Positions 10,466 to 20,339 of a DNA stretch of 32,208 nt are shown here, in pieces. The position numbers and the translations under genes are program-made. This DNA comes from Methylococcales bacterium (GTDB lineage: Bacteria > Pseudomonadota > Gammaproteobacteria > Methylococcales > Methylomonadaceae), in NCBI GenBank assembly GCA_023134955.1, contig JAGLUC010000460.1:1-32208 (forward strand), read 5' to 3'. Every line of letters starts with the position of its first letter. The stretch's first letter is position 1. Under the pieces are notes generated by a model, which saw only the letters and a list, made by a program, of their open reading frames with translations, was not told the DNA's origin and made no database searches.

Positions 10466-10485
10466 GCATATGCCTTGGCATATGC
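10466..10485. promoter_or_regulatory. Probable vapBC operator palindrome
   Basis: Perfect 9-bp inverted repeat gcatatgcc-tt-ggcatatgc just upstream of the vapB start. Confidence 0.55.
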
Positions 10486-10712
10486 ATATAATAAAAGCAT
10501 ATTACGCTTCAAAACTTATTGTTGCTGATGTTGAGTGCCTATCATAACGTAACCTCAGCAACTAGGAAAAAACCTAAAGGAAATGAAAAATGGTTTTTTA
10601 AAGCGCTGGTAATCAATGTGTGAAATGATAATTTCCGACAAATATAAAGTATTTCAATTGATTTCATAACAGTTCGTTTTATTACTTGTACAAAGCAACT
10701 CAGGCATATTAT

Positions 10713-11919
10713 ATGAAATTTACCGACAATCTTATAAAAGGTTTAAAACCTAAAAACAGCCCTTATCGACTATTTGAAAAAGGCTCAGATAAAGGTTTTG
10801 GTGTTCAAGTAACCAAGTCTGGAACAAAGTCTTTTTTCTTACAATATGCGCTAGATGGCAAAAGAAAATTTCTAAATCTTGGTCGATATCCCGCTATAAG
10901 TCTTTCTGATGCCCGTGATAAAGTCCGAGATAATCGTGAATTGCTTATTAATGGTGACCATATTAGCCAATATGGTTCTAAAGTCATACGGTAGTCTTGA
11001 AGATTTAATCAATTATTATATTGATCAAATGCGTTCTCAAGGAAAAAGGTCATGGGAAAAAGTTTATGCTGATATTCAATACAATGTATTCACAGTGCTG
11101 GATAATAATATACCTGCAAAAGAAATCAACTCCGCACAAATTAGAAAAGTAATACATAAAATCATCCAGCGTGGAGCGGTAGTTCAAGCTAACCGAGTTC
11201 GCTCTTATCTTCATCGAGCTTTTGAACTTGGAATTTTCCATGATAATGATCCGAAAAGTTTAAGCAATGAATTTATTTTTAACCTTTCAATCAACCCAGT
11301 AACTGCTGTCCCTAAAAATGCCAGTGCGGAAAAAGTGGGTGAACGAGCATTGTCTTTTGAGGAAATAGCTGTTATTTGGAACAGTGAAAAAATTGACGCA
11401 CCTATCCCTACATTATTAGCAATTAAGCTCATCCTAATTTTTGGAATTCGTCCTATTGAATTAACAGGCGCTAAAAAATCAGAATTCGATTTTAAAAGTC
11501 TCACTTGGTCTATCCCACCTGAACGTATTAAAAATAAGCGTTGGCATTTGTTACCTATTATCCCTCAGGCAAAACAGCTACTAGAAGAACTGTTACTATT
11601 TTCTGGTGAATCTGAATTTCTAATGCCAGGAAGATACAATCCAGAGGAATCGATTCATAAGACATCACTGGGACACTCCTTAAAAAAAACACAAAAACAA
11701 AATATTCATTATCCTGTTTTCACATTACGAGATTTAAGGCGAACTGCAAAAACAAGGATGGGAGAGCTCGGAATTAATAAATCTATTCGCGACATTATTC
11801 AAAACCATGCATTGAGTGATGTCAGCTCTAAACATTATGATCGCTGGGATTACATGCCAGAAAAACGGGAAGCATTAGAAAAATGGAGTCATTATCTTGA
11901 ATGTAAATTAATGAGCTGA
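10713..11919 (+). pseudogene. int: Tyrosine recombinase/integrase (DUF4102-type N-terminus), interrupted by a frameshift
   Basis: N-terminal frame MKFTDNLIKGLKPKNSPYRLFEKGSDKGFGVQVTKSGTKSFFLQYALDGKRKFLNLGRYPAISLSDARDK ends at 10994. The rest continues in another frame (YGSLEDLINYYIDQMRSQGKRSWEKV...IFGIRPIELTGAKKSEFDF...LRDLRRTAKTRMGELG...HYDRWDYM). Confidence 0.8.
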
Positions 11920-11969
11920 GAACGCTGCATTCTGTTTTTTCTCGTTAAACCAAAAAACATCCTCATTTA

Positions 11970-13877
11970 TTATGAGATTCTGGTCAAATGAGGGTTACTC
12001 GTAGGTGGCTCTTTAACCCCAAACACCTTTGATACATCCTCAAAAAGCACTGCATTAATAACGGCTTTTTTATTCACCCCCTTCACTGTGTATTTAACGA
12101 CATTCAAGCCTTTAGCATCTCTAACATGCCAGTTCTTTTTCAGCACCTTTTGTTGAATAGACGACCAGCTAGAAGTATCTTTATTACATTGTGATTTAGC
12201 AAAATCTTGAAAGATACCAGGGGTTATTAAAATAACGCCTTCATTGACGATGTGAATTCTAGCCTTGGCTTGATTAGCCTTTAAACTTCCAGCTTGAACC
12301 CCATCTTGTAACCACTTAAAAAACAAACTTACTTGATCCGCATTTGTACCAACATCATTATGGGTAGATAAAGTTACCTGCTTTTTTAACGATTCCTTAC
12401 TAGGAATGGTTGGCTCTGATTGAGTTGATAGTCTTGGCTCATTCTCCTCATTTTTTTTGACTTCAATTTCACCAGCAACACTCAACGTAATATTATCTTT
12501 GCTATCAGGACTTATAGAAGGTAAAAATGCTAACAGATCAGATTCATCCCCTTCTGTCACTGTAAAGTTCTGCTCCAATGGCTCTAATGCCTTATATTCT
12601 ATTTTTTCTAATGATGAGCTACCTGCACTACTCTCTGTAACATTTTTTGTACTCTCAATCTTAATCTGAGAAGCCGTTTTTTCTTGTGGCTTATTTTCAG
12701 ATAACTTAACATCCTTAGTAACAATACGCCCCTCAAAATTATTAGGCCGTTGTGCAAGGTTTACCCAGATTTTACTCGTTGCCATTTTGATCAAAGTAAG
12801 ATCATTACTCCAACCATCACCTTCTACGGTTACTGACCAGATGGCTTTATCACCATAAGGAATAATCACACCATGCTCCTGCAATACATCAAACAACCGA
12901 CCATTTTTAGTGGGAATGCCTGAATGCCCCTCCTGAATTAATTGTTCCCGAATAGCGTCTACTGTTCTCTTACTCACCAACCAACAGTCATCACCTTTAA
13001 TCCAGCCTGCTGCTCCATTTCTATTTAACGGTAACTCACCTTCCATCAATAAATAACGTAAAGCTGTTAACATCTTTTCATGTAAAGGCTTCGTTTTCAC
13101 TGTAGGCATTCGACTATTATCTGCACCTAAATTTGCAGCGACAGATTTACTATCAGCAATGCTAATAATTTCTCCAATGGATGCTGCGTTATCTATATCC
13201 CCCGAAAGACAGGCAAGCCAATGGGAAAAAATTGTCTGATCGCTACTAATCCATTTCATGCCTTGTGAAGAAATTATTCGACTGATCAATAACGGAGAGG
13301 CTTTTTCATGTAATTTATATTGCCGATTGTGTACAAACTCTGAGGTATACCACTGTCCTTGCTCATCTATAAATTGTTCCCAAGGCTCCCATTTTTGTTG
13401 TTGATGTTTTTCATCATAAATTGTCAGCACTTGGTCTACAGCAACTTTAGCTAAATCATGACAAAGTGCTGCAATAAACACCGCATAAGTCCACAAATCC
13501 TGTTTTTGACTAATTTCTTCTGCGCCTCCGGTTTCTGATAATAAATAAGATCTTCGTATTTTTAAGGCAATCACACAAACTTCAAGGGCATGAGTCAGCA
13601 TTCCTCCCAAACCTGCGTGATGATGAACCTCAGACGCAGGACATTGCTGTACAAATCGAGCATATTGGTGAATAGCAGAGAGGTAAAAACAATCAAAATT
13701 GACTTTAGATAGCCCTGCCAACTCATTAATTTGAGTCAACCGCCCTTTATGTGCACTCAGCAATTCATCAATAGATTTAACGTGAATAATACCTGGTACT
13801 TTAGGTGGTTTTAAGTATTTTATGGTTTCAGTATTTTGTTGTTCTCTACCCTTAAACCATTGTTTAAACATACTCAA
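11970..13877 (-). CDS. MobH-family (TraI_2-like) relaxase
   Basis: N-terminal HHHAGLGGMLTHALEVCVIAL, later LCHDLAKVAVDQVL and a C-terminal DNA-binding-like domain; resembles the HD-like MobH/TraI_2 relaxases. Confidence 0.75.
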   Translation of the reverse strand: MSMFKQWFKGREQQNTETIKYLKPPKVPGIIHVKSIDELLSAHKGRLTQINELAGLSKVNFDCFYLSAIHQYARFVQQCPASEVHHHAGLGGMLTHALEVCVIALKIRRSYLLSETGGAEEISQKQDLWTYAVFIAALCHDLAKVAVDQVLTIYDEKHQQQKWEPWEQFIDEQGQWYTSEFVHNRQYKLHEKASPLLISRIISSQGMKWISSDQTIFSHWLACLSGDIDNAASIGEIISIADSKSVAANLGADNSRMPTVKTKPLHEKMLTALRYLLMEGELPLNRNGAAGWIKGDDCWLVSKRTVDAIREQLIQEGHSGIPTKNGRLFDVLQEHGVIIPYGDKAIWSVTVEGDGWSNDLTLIKMATSKIWVNLAQRPNNFEGRIVTKDVKLSENKPQEKTASQIKIESTKNVTESSAGSSSLEKIEYKALEPLEQNFTVTEGDESDLLAFLPSISPDSKDNITLSVAGEIEVKKNEENEPRLSTQSEPTIPSKESLKKQVTLSTHNDVGTNADQVSLFFKWLQDGVQAGSLKANQAKARIHIVNEGVILITPGIFQDFAKSQCNKDTSSWSSIQQKVLKKNWHVRDAKGLNVVKYTVKGVNKKAVINAVLFEDVSKVFGVKEPPTSNPHLTRIS

Positions 13878-15262
13878 ACAACAGAAGCCAAGGTTGTTTC
13901 ATTTATAATCGCATTTTGAAACTTGGAGTCCATACTCCCTTTAAGCTGTAACTTTATTGCAGCGACCTGCTGAGGACGAATATACTTTAGAACAGAAGGT
14001 TCTATACGCAACTTTCGACAGGCCATATCCCAATAACTGGAATGTAATCCCAACAGAATTGTGGTTCCACAGTTGGTCAAAAAATCTTCGGAAAAATGAG
14101 TGGGTGATTGAGATGCACACCACAAACCTAAGCCAAACTTACGCCCTTCTTTGGCAATAATGTTAATAATATTACCACTGTCTTCTGAAATAAATTTATG
14201 CGCTTCATCAACAAACACAATATGCTGTATATCAGATTTCACTCCAGAATCACGGCATTGCCTAAAAATGCTTTCTAAGCGCATGAAAACAAACATAGAC
14301 TGCTCATCATCACTAAGATGTTTTATTTGATGGCAACGCCCATTAGCATCACCAAAAGCGGGAGGGTTTGGGTGAAATATTCCCGTAGCATTAAGAATAT
14401 TTAAGCGTTCTAAAACGCTTTGCAATACCTCTTTGCTGTTATATTTCATCACACCACTGATTTCATTCCCTGATTCGATATGATCAACATAGACTTCGAA
14501 TTCCGCTTTAACTTTTGATTTTGCAACCTCTAATGCTTTTTCAGTTTTTTCGATCTGTGCATCTTGATTAGATTTACTATACTTTTGCAATGCTCGATTC
14601 AGCTGTTTAGCTAAATAATTAACTTCTTCCAGTACTAATACAGCTTTAATATTAGTGCCTAGATAGAGAGAGCTTAATTTTCGTTCTGCAAAACTAAGAA
14701 GGTCATCCATCACTGGATAATATTGCCTTAGACCTTGATAATCCCCCTGTTTAATCAGGCTGTTTCGAGCTGCACCAGTAATTTCTTTTTTTCGCCAGGT
14801 ATTTGGTTCACAATCATTACACCCATTGATCCTATAGACATCATTTAGAAGGTTTCTAAGAGCTGTTTCTTGTTTTGAACCTAACTGTCTGCTAGTCGTA
14901 TTAAGCATATTAATTATTTCATTAATCCGCCTACGAACACCACCAGAGTGAGGATCAGGACTAACTGAAAGCAGGTTAAAACCTAATTGAGTTGACTCTG
15001 AATACAGTGCAGATCTTATTCCTGACTGATCAAGTTCATTATGAACATCGAAAATATCGACTTCTAAATTCTGCTCAATTGCATTTGTTAATAAACGTTG
15101 TGCCTGATAGCTTTTGCCCGTACCCGACATGCCTGTTAATAAAAGGTAGCCATTAATTAATTCTTGAGTATTTATGACAATAGGTTGATTGGTATTTTTT
15201 TGTCGATACAAATATTCGTTTAATCCAAAAATATGTTTCAAAGCCGACTCCAATAAATCCAC
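13874..15262 (-). CDS. HerA/DUF87-like P-loop ATPase, putative mobilization partner
   Basis: Walker A GMSGTGKSYQ, Walker B HIVFVDEAHKF, GRKFGLGLWCASQSPTHFSEDFLTNCGTTILLG; overlaps the relaxase start by 4 bp. Confidence 0.75.
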   Translation of the reverse strand: MDLLESALKHIFGLNEYLYRQKNTNQPIVINTQELINGYLLLTGMSGTGKSYQAQRLLTNAIEQNLEVDIFDVHNELDQSGIRSALYSESTQLGFNLLSVSPDPHSGGVRRRINEIINMLNTTSRQLGSKQETALRNLLNDVYRINGCNDCEPNTWRKKEITGAARNSLIKQGDYQGLRQYYPVMDDLLSFAERKLSSLYLGTNIKAVLVLEEVNYLAKQLNRALQKYSKSNQDAQIEKTEKALEVAKSKVKAEFEVYVDHIESGNEISGVMKYNSKEVLQSVLERLNILNATGIFHPNPPAFGDANGRCHQIKHLSDDEQSMFVFMRLESIFRQCRDSGVKSDIQHIVFVDEAHKFISEDSGNIINIIAKEGRKFGLGLWCASQSPTHFSEDFLTNCGTTILLGLHSSYWDMACRKLRIEPSVLKYIRPQQVAAIKLQLKGSMDSKFQNAIINETTLASVV

Positions 15263-15424
15263 CGGACATGATATTCAATTTATTCTTGCATAGTAAATAT
15301 TAAACCCTCACTAAAAATTAGAGGGTTATCAATTAAATATTGATTAGCTATAAGATGACTCACATATCACTTACCAACCCTCCCCAACCAGGTTGATCTA
15401 TTTGATTTTACAAACCAAAATAAA

Positions 15425-15517
15425 AATACTGAACTGATGAGTACGATAGATAAAATCAAAAATCGATTTCCTAAAGGTATTACATTAAGCGCGACTGGAA
15501 TGAGCTTGCGGTTGTAA
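15425..15517 (+). pseudogene. Possible UmuC C-terminal (DUF4113-like) remnant
   Basis: KNTELMSTIDKIKNRFPKGITLSATGM resembles the C-terminus of UmuC proteins but is a short isolated stretch. Confidence 0.35.
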
Positions 15518-15729
15518 AATGCAGATAATCCCTTCTGTGCTTATTTATTTTCCCATGACACTTTTGATTTTGGTAGGCGCTTAAAATCATCATAATTTGA
15601 ATAGAGTTAAGCGGTATATCTGACTACTTCCATTTGCCTTTTAATCATCACACTTCTTTTCAACAAGTGGTATATTTACGTTCATTATAGGATCTATTGT
15701 TTTACCAATCACTGGAATGCACTAAATAA

Positions 15730-16263
15730 ATGTCTACCTGCAGCCCTAACTTTAACTATTCTGATTTTTCTCAATGCGGTGTTACTCAAGCGAGTTATCA
15801 GCTTAGCAATCAAGCAAAAGACTCACGCACCTTAGATGCTATTCAGCAAATATGCCTTGATGTATTGGAACCTGTTGTTAAACAATTTGGCTCTCTTACA
15901 CTTACCTACGGCTTATGTTCTAATGATTTACTTCTGCAAATCAAAAAACAGTCGTCTCCTGGTATTGCCCCACAACTTGATCAGCATGCGGGGTACGAAG
16001 TAAACTCACGAGGGAACCGCATTTGCAAACGTGATGGCTTTGCTTGTGATTTTCATGTGGTTGGCATTGACTCCTTAACGGTTGCACAGTGGGTAGTAGT
16101 AAACCTGCCTTTTGACCGTCTGTATTTTTACGGTAAAGATAGGCCCCTGCATGTCAGTATTGCCCCTGAAAATAATTATGCGATTACGCTATTAGAACAA
16201 GCACCTTCTGAGCGCCGCATCCCCAAAAACATTAAAAAAGACGCTTTTCTGCTCAAAGAGTGA
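15730..16263 (+). CDS. Peptidase M15-like domain protein
   Basis: 177 aa with spaced LDQHAGYEVN, GFACDFHV and DRPLHVS, resembling the H/D/H metal ligands of M15-type folds; 4 bp before the next gene. Confidence 0.6.
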   Translation: MSTCSPNFNYSDFSQCGVTQASYQLSNQAKDSRTLDAIQQICLDVLEPVVKQFGSLTLTYGLCSNDLLLQIKKQSSPGIAPQLDQHAGYEVNSRGNRICKRDGFACDFHVVGIDSLTVAQWVVVNLPFDRLYFYGKDRPLHVSIAPENNYAITLLEQAPSERRIPKNIKKDAFLLKE

Positions 16264-16267
16264 CGCT

Positions 16268-18307
16268 ATGAATGCGAATGACTTCAATCAACTCATCAAG
16301 AAAGTAAAACTGGGTAAGCTAGTGGGTAATGCTCGCTATTTACATCGCAGTGCATTTGATGAAATCCCAGCTGAATTAACCGAGTTCATTCAGCTTATTG
16401 CGACTGCCTTAAAGGTTCCTGAAAATGATTGGAACATCATTAAGCTGCATACTCAACAATTTCGCATCTCATATTTAAATTACCCTGATTTTCACAGTGA
16501 CTCTTACCCTGCTTTGCACAACAGCATTACCGTGAATTTAGTGACTAAGACGCAAAAAGTTGCTAATTACACTGAAACTGAAAATGCCCCTATCCTGCAT
16601 CGTAAAGAATTATTTATCAGTCCTAAAGATGAACATTATGCTGAATTTGTAAGCATTACTGAAGAAGGTGTAGCGGCAGGACTGTACGAAAACAGCCGTA
16701 TTATTGGCTTCAAAAAGTCATGGGAACGTGTCATTCACCAAAAGGGCTATCAATTAGTCGATGGTCGTCTGTTTCGCTTAAGTGCTCTTCCCCAGTCAAA
16801 TACGCCTGATAACAAAATAGACCGGCACAAAACTGCTATACAGCGGCAATCCTTATCGACACCGATGAAAACGCTTGCCAAGCATAATTATCTAAGTGGT
16901 GAGTACACCCTATTTGATTATGGCTGTGGGTTGGGTGATGATTTACGTGAATTAGAAGCCCATGGTATTGATGCAGCAGGCTGGGACCCTACACATAGAC
17001 CCGAGGTTGACCGCTTCTCTTGTGACTTGGTTAATATTGGCTTTGTGATCAATGTGATTGAAGACAGAGAGGAACGTATTGAAGCCATTCAGCTGGCTTT
17101 TGAACTCGCCGATAAGTTACTGGTTGTTTCTGCCATGATTGCAGGTGATGCCCATATACAAAAGTTCACACCGTATAAAGATGGTGTCATTACCTCATTG
17201 AATACCTTTCAAAAATACTTTTCTCAATCTGAACTTCAAGGCTTTATAGAGAATACGTTAGATGAAAATGCGATTGCTGTCGGTCCTGGTGTTTTCTTTA
17301 TATTTAAGGACAAACTAGAAGAACAACTCTTTTTAGCGAGCAGGCAAACAAGGCATCATAGCTGGAAGCAGATCACTACACGACCTACCAGCAGTAAAGA
17401 AAAATTTGAGTTGGTATATGTCGAGCATGAAGCGTTATTTAAAGCGTTCTGGAACACCTGTTTAATCTTAGGTCGTATTCCTGCTAATGATGAGTTTGAT
17501 GAATCTGACAAAATAAAACAACTGGCAGGGTCTCATCATAAAGTTTTCACCCTGCTCGACAACCTATTTGAAGATAATGAGTTTGTACAAGCAGAACAAT
17601 ACCGGAAAGAAGACTTACTGGTCTATTTTGCCTTATCCCAATTTGATAAACGAAAACCTTATACCCAACTACCAGATGAATTACAGCGAGATGTAAAAGC
17701 CTTTTTCGGCAACTATAATAATGCCCAAGCCATTGCTAAAGAACTACTCTACTCAATTGCTGATACAGAGTTAATTACTGAAACAAGCTTAGCGGCACAG
17801 CAAGTATTAACTGCCAGCCACTTACTAGAAAATCACTCACTGACTTTTCACAAAGACTTTTTAGTACTACTTCCCGCCCTACTGAGAGTTTACGTGGGCT
17901 GTGCCGTGCAAATGTATGGAGAGCTAGAAGATATTCATCTCATCAAAATTCATTTTCATTCAGGCAAAGTGTCTTTTATGGGGTATGATGATTTTGATAA
18001 TTTACCACTACCCTTATTAACAGAGCGCATCAAAGTTAAATTAGCACAGCAGCAAGTGGATTATTTTGATTATATTGAGGAATACACGCCTCAGCCGCTT
18101 TATTTCAAATCAAACTACATCACGGACAGCTACCCTAATTACAAAAAACAAGTCAGCTTTGATAAGAAAATAGCGCTATTTTTACCCGTTCATAACCGCT
18201 ATGGCATTAAACTTGATGCGTTGAATATAATACTTGATAACAACCAAACAGAGATTAAAGGATTTAGATTTTATGCTAAAAAGCAACTTACTCATACAAA
18301 AGGATAG
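16268..18307 (+). CDS. DNA phosphorothioation-associated putative methyltransferase (TIGR04096-like)
   Basis: 679 aa; RHKTAIQRQSLSTPMKTLAKHNYLSGEYTLFDYGCGLGDDLRELEAHGIDAAGWDPTHRP includes a SAM-binding motif, followed by VNIGFVINVIEDREERIEAIQLAFELADKLLVVSAMI. Confidence 0.8.
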   Translation: MNANDFNQLIKKVKLGKLVGNARYLHRSAFDEIPAELTEFIQLIATALKVPENDWNIIKLHTQQFRISYLNYPDFHSDSYPALHNSITVNLVTKTQKVANYTETENAPILHRKELFISPKDEHYAEFVSITEEGVAAGLYENSRIIGFKKSWERVIHQKGYQLVDGRLFRLSALPQSNTPDNKIDRHKTAIQRQSLSTPMKTLAKHNYLSGEYTLFDYGCGLGDDLRELEAHGIDAAGWDPTHRPEVDRFSCDLVNIGFVINVIEDREERIEAIQLAFELADKLLVVSAMIAGDAHIQKFTPYKDGVITSLNTFQKYFSQSELQGFIENTLDENAIAVGPGVFFIFKDKLEEQLFLASRQTRHHSWKQITTRPTSSKEKFELVYVEHEALFKAFWNTCLILGRIPANDEFDESDKIKQLAGSHHKVFTLLDNLFEDNEFVQAEQYRKEDLLVYFALSQFDKRKPYTQLPDELQRDVKAFFGNYNNAQAIAKELLYSIADTELITETSLAAQQVLTASHLLENHSLTFHKDFLVLLPALLRVYVGCAVQMYGELEDIHLIKIHFHSGKVSFMGYDDFDNLPLPLLTERIKVKLAQQQVDYFDYIEEYTPQPLYFKSNYITDSYPNYKKQVSFDKKIALFLPVHNRYGIKLDALNIILDNNQTEIKGFRFYAKKQLTHTKG

Positions 18308-18313
18308 TCATTA

Positions 18314-18887
18314 ATGCCTACATGCTGGATAATTTCTGGACCTAATGGAGCAGGAAAAACAACCTTTTCGCTTCAGTATTTACCCAAGGTAGTGGACTGT
18401 TTCACTTAATATTAATGCAGATTTAATCGCTGCAGGAATATCTCCTTTAGCACCTGAAAGAGAGCTTGTCGCAGCCAGTAAAATTTTCTTAAATGAAATC
18501 GAATCCTGTATTCAAAAAGAAGAAAATTTTGCGGTTGAAACAACATTATCAGGGCGCAGTTACCTTCGTATGATTAAAAGGTTAAAAAATACAGGCTGGA
18601 ATGTAGAACTTATTTATTTAGCATTACCCTCTATAGAAATGTCAAAATACCGTGTTGCCGAACGAGTTAAACATGGTGGTCACAATATTCCAGCAAAAGA
18701 TATTGAGCGCCGATTTTCTCGTAGCTTAAATAACTTATTAATTGAGTTTAGTGGCATTGTAGATAATTGCTTATGCTTTATTAATTCAGGTAAAGAACCT
18801 GTTTTAATATTTGAACAACAAGGCGAGCACCGCTATATCGCGGATGACTCTTTATACCAACTATTACTAACGTATTCAAAAAAATGA
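18314..18887 (+). pseudogene. Zeta toxin-like P-loop kinase, frameshifted
   Basis: [31 protein letters not shown] in one frame, then NINADLIAAGISPLAPERELVAASKIFLNEIESCIQKEENFAVETTLSGRSYLRMIKRLKNTGWNV... in the next; a one-base insertion near 18405 would explain it. Confidence 0.8.
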
Positions 18888-19060
18888 TGCCTACAAAAAA
18901 GCCCAGCTCAAAGAAAAGCCAGACTGTTTTAAACGCCTTAAAACAAGCAACTGCTGATGCGTTAGAGAAAAAACGACTCTTAGGACAGTATGCTGTATTT
19001 TGGGAGAATGGAGAAATTATTTATGAAGGTAAAGATGCCCCTGTTGTTAAAGACTCTTAA
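18884..19060 (+). CDS. Small putative antitoxin of the zeta-like module
   Basis: 58 aa: MMPTKKPSSKKSQTVLNALKQATADALEKKRLLGQYAVFWENGEIIYEGKDAPVVKDS*. Overlaps the toxin stop (ATGATG). Absent from the ORF track because of its length. Confidence 0.65.
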   Translation: MMPTKKPSSKKSQTVLNALKQATADALEKKRLLGQYAVFWENGEIIYEGKDAPVVKDS

Positions 19061-19089
19061 CCTTAGCACCCAGTCACCTAGAAAGTACA

Positions 19090-20253
19090 ATGAATAAACC
19101 TATCTATCTTGACTACGCAGCCACAACCCCTGTTGACCCGACCGTTGCGGATCACATGATGCAACATCTTACCCTAGATGGTATTTTCGCTAATTCCGGC
19201 TCAATACAACACGTCCTTGGTGAACAAGCTGATACCACTATTGAACAGGCACGTAACAGCATCGCCCAACGATTACACTGCAAAGCCAAGGAAATCGTCT
19301 TTACCTCAGGTGCAACAGAATCCAACAATCTTGCTATTAGAGGCATCGCCTATAGTCGCAGCACACAAGACAAGCATATCATTAGCTGCCTAACTGAGCA
19401 TAAAGCAGTGCTAGACACCTGCAAGCAACTGGAAAAAGAAGGTTACAACCTCACTTACTTAAAGCCGAGCATTAACGGACTTATTGATCTTGATGAGCTA
19501 AAAAATGCAATCACTACAAAGACTATATTAGTCTCGATTATGCATGTTAATAATGAAACAGGTATCATTCAAGACATCCCTGCTATTGCAAAAATAACCC
19601 AAGAGAATAAGGTTCTTCTCCATGTTGATGCCGCTCAAAGTGCTGGGAAACTACCTATCAATCTAAGCGAGCTACCGATAGACTTACTCTCCCTCTCCGC
19701 TCATAAGTTTTATGGCCCTAAAGGTATCGGCTGTTTATTTATCCGCAATCGCGCAAAAATGCACTTACAAGCACTGACACAAGGTGGTGGGCAAGAATTT
19801 GGTTTACGTCCTGGTACATTAGCCACTCATCAAATAACTGGTATGGCTAAAGCACTTGAACTAGCTCATCAGCAGATGGATAAAGAACAACAGCAAGCTA
19901 AAACATTACAGCAGCAATTTCTGACCCAGTTGCACCCATTAGGTGGCATAACTATTAATGGTGAAATAGAGCACAGCCTTCCCAACATCCTTAACCTAAG
20001 TTTTGATAATGTTGGCGCAGATACGCTATTGACTGCATTAAGAGATAAAGTAGCCGCCGCCTCTGGCTCTGCCTGCAATTCAGGCGCTATTGAAGCATCT
20101 TATGTTTTAAGAGCAATGGGCATTGAAGGCGACCGACTCTATTCCGCTGTAAGATTCAGTTTTGGGCGCTACACAACAGAGAAAGATATCAATCAAGCCG
20201 TCGCCATTGTGAGCGAAGAAGTCCGGCGACTTAGGCTGTTGGCGGAAGGTTAA
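19090..20253 (+). CDS. dndA: Cysteine desulfurase, DndA/IscS-like
   Basis: 387 aa; IYLDYAATTPVDP, FTSGATESNN, PLP lysine region SLSAHKFYGPKGIG, catalytic Cys loop SGSACNSGAIEASYVLRAMG. Island location favours a DndA-like role; the DndA versus IscS call is by context. Confidence 0.85.
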   Translation: MNKPIYLDYAATTPVDPTVADHMMQHLTLDGIFANSGSIQHVLGEQADTTIEQARNSIAQRLHCKAKEIVFTSGATESNNLAIRGIAYSRSTQDKHIISCLTEHKAVLDTCKQLEKEGYNLTYLKPSINGLIDLDELKNAITTKTILVSIMHVNNETGIIQDIPAIAKITQENKVLLHVDAAQSAGKLPINLSELPIDLLSLSAHKFYGPKGIGCLFIRNRAKMHLQALTQGGGQEFGLRPGTLATHQITGMAKALELAHQQMDKEQQQAKTLQQQFLTQLHPLGGITINGEIEHSLPNILNLSFDNVGADTLLTALRDKVAAASGSACNSGAIEASYVLRAMGIEGDRLYSAVRFSFGRYTTEKDINQAVAIVSEEVRRLRLLAEG

Positions 20254-20339
20254 CACCTGCAAAACAACTTAATAAATTGATGTTGCGCAGAGCTCGAAAC
20301 AGTATACTTACAGCTGGATGGCTTCATAAAACTTATCAA

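Noticed and set aside
10521-10562. 8-bp inverted repeat gttgctga...tcagcaac between vapB and int
   Set aside because: Long loop and short arms; may be chance, with no supporting terminator or operator context.
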